Shown here: piece by piece, positions 44,677-51,992 of the stretch
Layout of the letters: each line of letters starts with the position of its first letter
How positions within the stretch are numbered: position 1 is the first letter of the stretch
Origin: Vampirovibrio sp041737375
Lineage (GTDB): Bacteria > Cyanobacteriota > Vampirovibrionia > Vampirovibrionales > Vampirovibrionaceae
Direction of reading: 5' to 3'
Assembly (NCBI RefSeq): GCF_041737375.1
Contig: NZ_JBGSRV010000018.1
Span: forward strand, 62,001 to 126,000
DNA: 64,000 bases
Notes under the pieces: model-generated
What the model was told of the DNA's origin: nothing
Databases searched by the model: none
Seen by the model: the letters and a program-made list of their open reading frames with translations, nothing else
Translations under genes and position numbers: made by a program

Positions 44677-45954
44677 ATGAAAACCCAAGCTAAAATTATA
44701 ACCTTGGCATTAACCATCCAAATGGTGGCCTCCCCCCTGATGGCCATGGCGGCGTTTTTCCCGGACAGCCAAAACAACTGGGCCAAAAATGCCATTCAAA
44801 GCCTGTCGGATCAAGGGATTTTAACCGGATACCCGGATGGCTCCTTTCGTCCCCAAGGATTGATTACCCGTGCTGAGTTTTCAGCCATGATGGTGAAGGC
44901 ATTAAGCCTGAATCTCAACGCCACCGGTAGCCAAACATTCAATGACGTGCCAACCGGCCACTGGGCTTACCCTTCCATTGAAACCGTACGTGCCACTGGT
45001 TTGGTGAGCGGATATCCCAACGGACAGTTTATGCCCGCCAAAAGCATTAGCCGCGCCGAGTCCATGGCCATTTTGAGCAATGCCGCCCGCATTCCAATGC
45101 CCAGCGATGCCACCATTAATCAGGTGCTGGCAGGCTACCGGGATGCCGCTTCTATTCCCACCTGGGCCCGTCCCGGTGTAGCTGCCGCCATTCAGGCCGG
45201 TATCTTCGCCAACGAGCCTAACGCCGGAAATGCGATTGAACCGTTGCAACCTGCCACCCGGGCCGAAGTTGCCGCCATGGTTGAGAACCTGCGGGCTCGT
45301 ATGAACCTGGCAGGCGGACAAGCCCCAGCGGCCACCACGCCTCCAACTCAGGCTGGCACCGCCCCCACCACCTTGCAAGGGCGTGTGTCTTCCGTACCTG
45401 CTGAAACCAAGTTCACCGGCACACTAAGCAGCGGCGTCATTAGCTCGGAACTCAATAAAGTGGGCGACATGGTCAACCTGAAAGTGGATCAACCCTTGAT
45501 GAGCTCCGACAATATGGTTATCATTCCTACCGGTAGCCAGATTATGGGCAAAGTCACCGAAGTACAATCCGCAGGGCGTACCGGCAAACCCGGCACCATG
45601 GATATCGCGTTCACCGAAATCGTCACCCCCGACGGTCAACGCTATGCCATTCAAGGTTCGGTAGCCACTGAAGACGGCATGCTGAGAGGCGACACCACCA
45701 AAGGCCGGATTCTGAAATCCGCCGGTGTGACTGCTATCGGAGCTGGTTTGGGCGCTGCGCTGGGAACAGCCATGGGCCCTCTCTCCGGTGGTAAAGTGGG
45801 CAAAGGCGCCATTTACGGAACCGCTGTAGGAGCGGGCGCCGGTGCTTTGGCCGCTGCTGCCAAAAAGGGTAAGGAAGTCTCCATCAGTTCCGGCGACAAG
45901 CTGGAAATCAAGCTGGATCAACCCATTACCGTGCAAGTCAACACCCCTCAATAA
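44677..45954 (+). CDS. SLH-domain surface protein with VirB10-like and glycine-zipper parts
   Basis: 425 residues. A signal peptide (MKTQAKIITLALTIQMVAS, cleavage near MAA) precedes three SLH domains at about 27-205 (GYPDGSFRPQGLITRAEF; HWAYPSIETVRATGLVSGY; LQPATRAEVAAMVENL). SLH domains bind peptidoglycan-linked polymers. About 230-345 resembles the beta-barrel of VirB10/TrbI proteins (GDMVNLKVDQPLMSS; IPTGSQIMGKVTEVQ; GDKLEIKLDQPITVQV), with a glycine zipper between (TAIGAGLGAALGTAMG). AAGGAG lies before the ATG. This combination is unusual and may link the cell wall to an outer-membrane complex. Confidence 0.8.
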   Translation: MKTQAKIITLALTIQMVASPLMAMAAFFPDSQNNWAKNAIQSLSDQGILTGYPDGSFRPQGLITRAEFSAMMVKALSLNLNATGSQTFNDVPTGHWAYPSIETVRATGLVSGYPNGQFMPAKSISRAESMAILSNAARIPMPSDATINQVLAGYRDAASIPTWARPGVAAAIQAGIFANEPNAGNAIEPLQPATRAEVAAMVENLRARMNLAGGQAPAATTPPTQAGTAPTTLQGRVSSVPAETKFTGTLSSGVISSELNKVGDMVNLKVDQPLMSSDNMVIIPTGSQIMGKVTEVQSAGRTGKPGTMDIAFTEIVTPDGQRYAIQGSVATEDGMLRGDTTKGRILKSAGVTAIGAGLGAALGTAMGPLSGGKVGKGAIYGTAVGAGAGALAAAAKKGKEVSISSGDKLEIKLDQPITVQVNTPQ

Positions 45955-45963
45955 ATACAAACC

Positions 45964-46000
45964 GGCGGGCTGACTCATTCCAGTTAGCCCGCCGCTTTAT
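45964..46000 (+). terminator. Intrinsic terminator of the SLH gene
   Basis: GGCGGGCT (45964-45971) pairs with AGCCCGCC (45986-45993), followed by GCTTTATT. A second, stronger hairpin follows immediately. Confidence 0.65.
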
Positions 46001-46002
46001 TC

Positions 46003-46044
46003 ACAAAAAATCCCTGCTGGCAAACGCTGGCAGGGATTTTTTGT
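46003..46044. terminator. Bidirectional intrinsic terminator
   Basis: ACAAAAAATCCCTGC and GCAGGGATTTTTTGT form a 15-bp stem with T runs on both strands. It can back up the SLH terminator and end the cyclic-nucleotide-binding gene. Confidence 0.85.
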
Positions 46045-46081
46045 GAACAGGAATTTTTTCAAAAAATTTTAAAAAAACGGT

Positions 46082-46489
46082 TTATTTTCCAGAGAAAAAA
46101 TTCATTAAAGTTTTTAAAGGATGACTCATCCGGTACTTCAATAAGGAGTTTTCCTGAGAAGTTTCAGCTAGGCGAACCGCCAGCGTTTTAATCATGGATA
46201 GCACCACGGGAGGGGTGGCCGATAGATGTCGTTCCATTTCCTCTTTCGGAATCACCTCCAGCAGCACATCGCCTTGGGCCACCACAGAAGCGGTACGAAA
46301 CCCGATGTCATCAAACAGGTACATCTCTCCAAACACTTCGCCCGCCGTTAACACCGAAATGGGGATACGACAGACCCCGCCGGTTTCCTTGCAAATCACC
46401 ACCCGGCCTTCTTGGATCTGAAAGGTTTGGGTGCCATAGGTACCTTCGGCAATAATCACCTCACCGTCGGTGTATTTTCTTGTATTCAT
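46082..46489 (-). CDS. Cyclic nucleotide-binding domain protein
   Basis: 135 residues, a single CNMP-binding domain. GEVFGEMYLFDDIGFRTASV is the phosphate-binding cassette with conserved Gly, Glu and Arg, and FQIQEGRVVICKET the preceding strand. No DNA-binding domain is attached, unlike CRP; the C-terminal helix (RLAETSQENSLLKYRM) is the usual CNB lid. It may sense cAMP or cGMP and act through a protein partner. No cyclase is in the window. Confidence 0.85.
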   Translation of the reverse strand: MNTRKYTDGEVIIAEGTYGTQTFQIQEGRVVICKETGGVCRIPISVLTAGEVFGEMYLFDDIGFRTASVVAQGDVLLEVIPKEEMERHLSATPPVVLSMIKTLAVRLAETSQENSLLKYRMSHPLKTLMNFFSGK

Positions 46490-46630
46490 CAGTAATCATT
46501 GCCCTCTATCGATCATCACCAAACCCAGCTTGCCCAATGGTGCGCCCGACTCTACGATTGAATCAATCTGAAACACGACTGCTTATTATTTTAACGGTTG
46601 CTTTGCCTTTTGTGTGAAACAATCCCAAAT

Positions 46631-46662
46631 TAAAAGCCTTTCCCAATGGGGAAAGGCTTTTA
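46631..46662. terminator. Bidirectional terminator downstream of etfA
   Basis: TAAAAGCCTTTCCC pairs with GGGAAAGGCTTTTA around a few bases, 66 bases beyond the etfA stop on the minus strand, with T-rich flanks both ways. Confidence 0.75.
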
Positions 46663-46727
46663 AAGGGCTTAAAAAAAAGAATTTTCAACCATAAAAGGCG
46701 CAACGCCTTTTACTAACAGACAAGCGC

Positions 46728-47744
46728 TTACACATGCAAACTTAAATTTTTATCCCGAATGGTTTTGGTCAGTTCTGGCACAATGGTTAGCACATCGCCC
46801 ACAATGCCAAAATCGGCCGATTTGAAAATAGGGGCATTTTCATCCCGGTTAATGGCGATAATCATCTGGCTGGTATTCATGCCCACCAAATGCTGAATGG
46901 CCCCTGAAATACCCAGCGCGAAATAAAGCTTGGGGCTCACCGTTTTACCAGTCTGCCCCACCTGTTCGGAATGAGGACGCCAACCGGCATCCACCACCGC
47001 CCGAGAGGCCCCAACCGCGGCACCCAGCGCTTCAGCCAACGATTCCAGCAAGTGGAAGTTGCCCGCCTCTTTCAGCCCCCGACCACCGGATACGATAATG
47101 TCAGCCTCTTCCAGTTTTTTAGCCCCTTTGCTTTCGGTTTGCTGAACATTCAGCACGGTTACCCCGGCCCGAACACTGGATAAGTCGGGCTGGAAATTTT
47201 CGGTAGGGGCCTGATGCGCTCCGTTGCCAATGGGCTTTGGGAACGCTTTTTTCTTGATGACCACCATCTGCGGAAACACGGTAGCGCTTACGCTGGAGAG
47301 CAACCCTTCCGCATAACAGGAACGGGTCACTTCCACTTTTCCTTCCGGGTTCAAATCCAGATCAATGGCGTTGGAAATCAAGCCCCCCCCGCTGCGAACA
47401 GCCACCCGAGGCAAGTAGTCCATGGTAGTGGTAGAAAATCCGGCCAGTACAATGTTGGGCTTTTTAGCGGTTATTAAGGTCGAAAGCGCTGCCGTATAAG
47501 CCTCCACATGATATTCCGCCAACTGGTCATGGGTTACCCGAATGACCTGACTGGCCCCCAGTTGACCCAGCAAGGCTTCAGCGGCGGTGGTATCCTGATT
47601 AGCAGCCAAAATCACCCCGGTTACGGTTTGACCCAGCTTATCCCCCAGACGACAAGCCGGGGTTAACAGTTCCTGACTGGTTTCGCTTAACTGACCTTCT
47701 GCGGTTAATTCAGCCACCACCCAGATGCCTTGAAATTCACTCAT
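46728..47744 (-). CDS. etfA: Electron transfer flavoprotein alpha subunit
   Basis: 338 residues. The C-terminal FAD domain is complete: IVSGGRGLKEAGNFHL, GASRAVVDAGWRPHSEQVGQTG-like segment, KLYFALGISGAIQHLVGM and INRDENAPIFKSADFGIVGD. The alpha subunit carries the FAD that passes electrons to the membrane or to dehydrogenases. AGAGGAT lies 7 bases before the ATG. It follows etfB by 57 bases. Dehydrogenase partners and ETF-QO are not present in the window. Confidence 0.97.
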   Translation of the reverse strand: MSEFQGIWVVAELTAEGQLSETSQELLTPACRLGDKLGQTVTGVILAANQDTTAAEALLGQLGASQVIRVTHDQLAEYHVEAYTAALSTLITAKKPNIVLAGFSTTTMDYLPRVAVRSGGGLISNAIDLDLNPEGKVEVTRSCYAEGLLSSVSATVFPQMVVIKKKAFPKPIGNGAHQAPTENFQPDLSSVRAGVTVLNVQQTESKGAKKLEEADIIVSGGRGLKEAGNFHLLESLAEALGAAVGASRAVVDAGWRPHSEQVGQTGKTVSPKLYFALGISGAIQHLVGMNTSQMIIAINRDENAPIFKSADFGIVGDVLTIVPELTKTIRDKNLSLHV

Positions 47745-47801
47745 TTTAAAATCCTCTTCAAAAATTGGCTCAATGCGTTCAACCCCTCACCGGGCGGCTT
47801 C

Positions 47802-48590
47802 CTAAAGTACCTTGGCCTCTTTCAGGAAATCCAGCAGTTGCCCCACGGCCACAGCGGGATCGGCGCCATCCACAATTTTGCCGCCCGCTTTGGCAGGGCG
47901 TTGCCAGGTTTTGGACACCCGTGTTACGGAGCCAGCCACACCCGCTAACGCCGGTTCCAGCCCCAAATCCGCCAGTGTTTTAATGGGAATCTCGGTTTTA
48001 TTGGCCTTCATAACCCCTTTGATATTTGAGCTTCTCAGTTCATATTCGCACTTCATCATGCAGGCCACCGCAGGCAGTTGAATGGAAACCTCTTCGGTTC
48101 CCCGCTCGGTTTCTCGAAAAACAATCAGGTTCTCGCCATTGAATTTGGCGTCTTTGCCATAGGTCACGCTGGGCATTGCCAGACATTCAGCCAGCATGGG
48201 GCCGACCTGACCCGCCGCGTCATCCAGCGCCATTTGACCAAACAGCAGCACCCCGGCATCCGGCACCAACGTCTGAACCCCCTTGGCCAGCGCACGGGCG
48301 GTGGTCAAGCTGTCCCCGTCATTCAACCCGGCATCCGACAGCAGAAAAGCGGCATCCGCGCCTGCCGCAATGGTTTTTTTAATCATTTCCTTGGCGTTTG
48401 GCGCGCCCAAACTTAGCACCGTAACCGTGGCATCGCCACCCGCTTGTTCCTTTAAACGCAAAGCCGTTTCCAGCGCGTATTCATCAAACGGGTTCATCAT
48501 CATGGGGACGCCTTCCAGCACCGGCTTGCCATCGCTGAACCTTAATTTGGTGTTATCCAGAACCTGCTTGATAAAAACCACGATTTTCAT
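47802..48590 (-). CDS. etfB: Electron transfer flavoprotein beta subunit
   Basis: 262 residues. KIVVFIKQVLDNTKLRF, MNPFDEYALETALRLKE and LPAVACMMKCEYELR are hallmarks of EtfB, which binds AMP and contacts the dehydrogenase. GAGGG lies 7 bases before the ATG. It is first in the etfBA operon. Length and motifs fit the standard, non-bifurcating type, though the distinction cannot be settled from these residues alone. Confidence 0.97.
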   Translation of the reverse strand: MKIVVFIKQVLDNTKLRFSDGKPVLEGVPMMMNPFDEYALETALRLKEQAGGDATVTVLSLGAPNAKEMIKKTIAAGADAAFLLSDAGLNDGDSLTTARALAKGVQTLVPDAGVLLFGQMALDDAAGQVGPMLAECLAMPSVTYGKDAKFNGENLIVFRETERGTEEVSIQLPAVACMMKCEYELRSSNIKGVMKANKTEIPIKTLADLGLEPALAGVAGSVTRVSKTWQRPAKAGGKIVDGADPAVAVGQLLDFLKEAKVL

Positions 48591-48831
48591 GGCCAGCCCT
48601 CTTCTCTAAAATCAGTATCGTTTTTCTAATGCCTCAAAACCGACCCCTCGGCCTCGCTTGGATTCAATCTCCACTTTATTGGAAAATGCAGCTGTTCGCA
48701 AGTGAATGCCCGACAGGCCCCGCTTTGGCTGCAAAGAAATGTAAAGCGTTTTCCCCAGCCTGACACAGATTTGCGTTTTGAGCCGTTAAAAGGCTAGATT
48801 CATAGTTACCCGGTTTTTTAACGGATTTTTT

Positions 48832-50022
48832 ATGAGCCTTTCCAGAGTGACCTCCGCATTTTTGCATCAAGCACAGCCTCGCCGCCCGTTGGCCCGGTTG
48901 CCTTACAATGGCCAGTCGTTCCCAACCCGACCACCCAATGAGGCTTTCAAGTTTCAGGGGGGCGCTAATCCGCCCGCCAAACCCGGCATGTTTAAACAGG
49001 CTTGGCACGGCTTCACTTATGCCATCAAGCGCACCGGGGCCTTTTTCAATTATTTGGGCAGTCAAATTAAAACGGGCGCTTTTTTATTAATGGGTGTTTT
49101 TGCCTTTATGCCCTTGAATGCGGGGCTGCGTAACTGGGTGGAGCGCATGGCTATTTTTCCGCCCGCCAAAATTTATGACTTGCCCTTTAAAAACGCCGAT
49201 GTTTTAAAATCCAAAATTGAAACCCACCATTTCAATATGATGGATACCCTGCAAGGCAAACTAAAAGGCTTAACGCACGAAGTCCGGCTGGATGCGAAGG
49301 CCGATAAAATCCAGCTGCGGGCTTGGCATATTCCGGCCCAGCAAAGCAAGCCCACCGTGTTGTTTCATCAACAACGCAGCAGCAACCTCAGCTATCTGGG
49401 GCCCATTATGAATGTGATGCGGAAAAAGGGCTACGGTATTTTTGTGTACGACTATCCCGGCTACGGCAAAAGTGAGGGCAAAGCGTGTGAAGAGGCCATG
49501 TACAAAGCCGGGCTGGCCGCCAGTCAAAAATTAGCGTCCCTGTCAAAAGGGGCTGTTCCCATTAACCAGCAAATCCAGATGGGGTATTCTCTGGGAACCC
49601 CCGTGGCCTCGCATGTGGCCTATTACCAAAGCCTGCAAGGGCAGAAGCCCAAGGCGCTGGTGATGGTTAACAGTTTTCCGTCTCTGGAAAAAATCATTCG
49701 TTATAATCTGGATCATAAGTTCCCGTGGGCGAAATGCCTGATTGGCGATAAGGCCATTCAACGCATCAACACCCGCCTCAATTGCGAACGCTATCTTGGC
49801 AAGCTAAATGACGTACCCACCCTGTTTTTGCAAGGCGAAAATGATAGCAACGCCCCCCGTTCACTGGTGCAAGCCATGAGTGACGGAATGCCCCACAAAA
49901 AATCATTGAATCAGGTAGACTCCTTACCGGGGGTTTACCATAAATTAAAAGATCAGGATTTTGAAACCGTGGGGAAACACTTCTTTCAATTCATGGAAAA
50001 CCGGGGCCTTCATCGCTCTTGA
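48832..50022 (+). CDS. Alpha/beta hydrolase with disordered N-terminus and membrane helix
   Basis: 396 residues. The first 60 are basic and Pro-rich (RRPLARLPYNGQSFPTRPP; AFKFQGGANPPAKPG), then a hydrophobic helix at about 78-98 (IKTGAFLLMGVFAFMPLNAG). The catalytic domain has GYSLGTP (Ser about 252), GENDSNAP (Asp about 337) and YHKLKD (His about 369) as the likely triad, with the elbow preceded by QMG. It could be a membrane-bound esterase or thioesterase. The start lacks a strong ribosome binding site. The N-terminal style matches the hypothetical protein at 14099. Confidence 0.7.
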   Translation: MSLSRVTSAFLHQAQPRRPLARLPYNGQSFPTRPPNEAFKFQGGANPPAKPGMFKQAWHGFTYAIKRTGAFFNYLGSQIKTGAFLLMGVFAFMPLNAGLRNWVERMAIFPPAKIYDLPFKNADVLKSKIETHHFNMMDTLQGKLKGLTHEVRLDAKADKIQLRAWHIPAQQSKPTVLFHQQRSSNLSYLGPIMNVMRKKGYGIFVYDYPGYGKSEGKACEEAMYKAGLAASQKLASLSKGAVPINQQIQMGYSLGTPVASHVAYYQSLQGQKPKALVMVNSFPSLEKIIRYNLDHKFPWAKCLIGDKAIQRINTRLNCERYLGKLNDVPTLFLQGENDSNAPRSLVQAMSDGMPHKKSLNQVDSLPGVYHKLKDQDFETVGKHFFQFMENRGLHRS

Positions 50023-50164
50023 AAAAAAGCCCGATCCATCCATTATTAGGCATCGCCCGGATTGACCTGTGTTTGAAACGACCCGTACAATACCCCTAGA
50101 ATAAAGCTTGCTGACATTGGCAAGCCCCTTCCCAGATAACGTTTGTGGAAAGCCCCCATTTTTG

Positions 50165-51523
50165 ATGCCGCAACTACGCTACTTCCTCAAGGGAGCCTTG
50201 ATTTTAATCCCCCTTAGCATCATCATCGGCTCGGTTTGCGCCTTTTTTTTGTGGAGTTTAGAAGCCCTGACCCTGCTGCGGTGGGAGCAGCCCTGGCTGT
50301 TGTATTTTCTGCCATTGGGCGGCTGGCTGGTGGGTCTGCTGTATCAGCATTACGGGCAATCGGTGGTGGCGGGAAATAACCTGATTGTGGAGCAAATTCA
50401 CCAGCCCGGCGGCGGCATTCCCAAACGAATGGCCCCATTGGTGCTGATGGGAACCCTGATCACCCACCTGTGCGGCGGATCGGCAGGCCGGGAAGGCACC
50501 GCCGTGCAAATGGGGGGCAGTATCGCCAGTGCCATGGCAAGCCCCTTCAAGCTGGAAGGCCGAGCGCTGCAAACCTTTTTAATGGCCGGTGTGGCCGCCG
50601 GGTTTGGGGCGGTTTTCGGTACCCCGGTGGCCGGAGCCGTATTTGCCATCGAGGTGGTGGCCATTGGCCAACTCAATTACAAAAACCTGCTGCCCTGCCT
50701 GATGGCCGCCTTTGTGGGCAACGGGGCCTGTGCCTGGTGGGGCATTCATCACACCTCCTACGCCATTCACTCAACGGCCCCCACGTTTCAGGCCGATCCG
50801 TTTTTTGGGGCCAAAGTGATTCTAGCGGCCATGGCGTTTGGTTGGGCCAGTCGGTTGTTTTCGGAGTTGGCCCACGGGGTGCAGCGGGGGTTTGCATGGC
50901 TGATACCCGTTGCGTCTTTAAGGCCAGTGCTGGGTGGGGTGGTGGTGATAGGGCTGGTAGCCACCCTAGGAACCCAGGACTACTTGGGCTTGGGGGTTAC
51001 CGCACCCCAGCCGGATGGCATTAGCATTGTGCAGGCCCTGAGCGGTCAATGGGTTGACCCATGGGGCTGGTGGTGGAAACTGCTCTTTACCGCCGTTACC
51101 ATTGGCAGTGGCTTTAAAGGCGGCGAGGTGACCCCTCTGTTTTTTATGGGCGCTGCGCTGGGCAATGCGCTGGGGTGGTTTTTGGGTGCTCCGCCTGATT
51201 TGTTGGCCGCTTTGGGCTTGGTGGCCATTTTTGCGGGGGCCGCCAACACCCCCATTGCCTGCACCCTGTTGGGAATGGAGCTATTTGGGGCTGAAAACGC
51301 CGGATACTTTGCGCTGGCTTGCTTGATTGCTTATTTATTCAGCGGCCATACTGGCATTTATCTGTCTCAAATCCTGATCCGCTCCAAGTTAGGCGGGCCG
51401 AACCTGCCACAGCACACCACCCTGAGGATGGCCAGACAACACCAGAATTCCCGCTGGAAAACACAGTGGGCAAGCCGGTGGGGACGGATTCAAGCCCTGC
51501 TAACCCGCCGCATCAAACCCTAA
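50165..51523 (+). CDS. CLC-family anion transporter, possibly fluoride type
   Basis: 452 residues from the ATG at 50165 (GGAAAG about 11 bases upstream; a TTG 57 bases earlier is less likely). Ten or more helices are expected. CLC signatures: GGSAGREGTAVQMGG (with the gating Glu), GVAAGFGAVFGTPVAGAVFA and SGFKGGEVTPLFFMG. The first selectivity motif, usually GSGIP, reads GNNLI, and GREGT replaces GKEGP, as in the CLC-F subclass that exports fluoride against protons. No fluoride riboswitch was found upstream. It may instead carry chloride; the subclass call is inference. Confidence 0.85.
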   Translation: MPQLRYFLKGALILIPLSIIIGSVCAFFLWSLEALTLLRWEQPWLLYFLPLGGWLVGLLYQHYGQSVVAGNNLIVEQIHQPGGGIPKRMAPLVLMGTLITHLCGGSAGREGTAVQMGGSIASAMASPFKLEGRALQTFLMAGVAAGFGAVFGTPVAGAVFAIEVVAIGQLNYKNLLPCLMAAFVGNGACAWWGIHHTSYAIHSTAPTFQADPFFGAKVILAAMAFGWASRLFSELAHGVQRGFAWLIPVASLRPVLGGVVVIGLVATLGTQDYLGLGVTAPQPDGISIVQALSGQWVDPWGWWWKLLFTAVTIGSGFKGGEVTPLFFMGAALGNALGWFLGAPPDLLAALGLVAIFAGAANTPIACTLLGMELFGAENAGYFALACLIAYLFSGHTGIYLSQILIRSKLGGPNLPQHTTLRMARQHQNSRWKTQWASRWGRIQALLTRRIKP

Positions 51524-51932
51524 AATAACCCGTGCGCCAAAGCAAAGCGCCACGAAGCCGGGTATGATTTCAATGGGGTTAGGGTGTGGCTGATTTTAGG
51601 CAGGGGTATCTATTCGGCCATCAATAAGCTACGTTAGAAGAGACATCACCAAGTGAACAAGGGGAACCCAATGTCTAAAGAAAAAAACGTAAAAAAAGAC
51701 GTTAAAAAGAAAGCCGTCAAAACCATGAAAGAAAAGAAGGCGGACAAAGTTCAGAAAAAATCAAACAACAAGCTGATCTAAAGGATTGCCAATTTCGGGC
51801 CACTGAACACTCACCCACGACCCCCCGCAATCCAGGGGGCCTGATGGGCCTTGGCTTCATTCATGTGGATGGCAAGCCACGACATTCAGCACAGGCTTCT
51901 CGGTTAAGCGCAGGATTAAAGTTTTTGGGGGA
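51524..51932. other. Region around the lysine-rich small gene
   Basis: Between the CLC gene and the adhesin. It holds the 36-codon gene at 51671-51781. 51782-51932 shows a C-rich/G-rich inverted repeat near 51815-51840 without a T tail, so I do not call a terminator. Confidence 0.45.
51671..51781 (+). CDS. Lysine-rich 36-residue protein
   Basis: 36 codons from ATG to TAA; AAGGGG lies 6 bases before the start. Fifteen of 36 residues are Lys (MSKEKNVKKDVKKKAVKTM, then a Lys/Asp/Gln helix-like tail), giving a strong positive charge with Asp/Glu interspersed. Heptad spacing suggests a short amphipathic helix that could bind nucleic acid. No signal peptide. Low complexity makes chance possible, but the ribosome binding site and complete frame in an otherwise non-coding gap support it. 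Not linked to a known family. Confidence 0.55.
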   Translation: MSKEKNVKKDVKKKAVKTMKEKKADKVQKKSNNKLI

Positions 51933-51992
51933 GTGAACGATAATAAATTATATTTAAAAAGCCAACCGGGGAGGCTCCAACCAAACCCCTTG

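Noticed and set aside
50023..50164. Search for a fluoride riboswitch upstream of the CLC gene
   Set aside because: The characteristic GG-GATGG core and pseudoknot pairing are not present.
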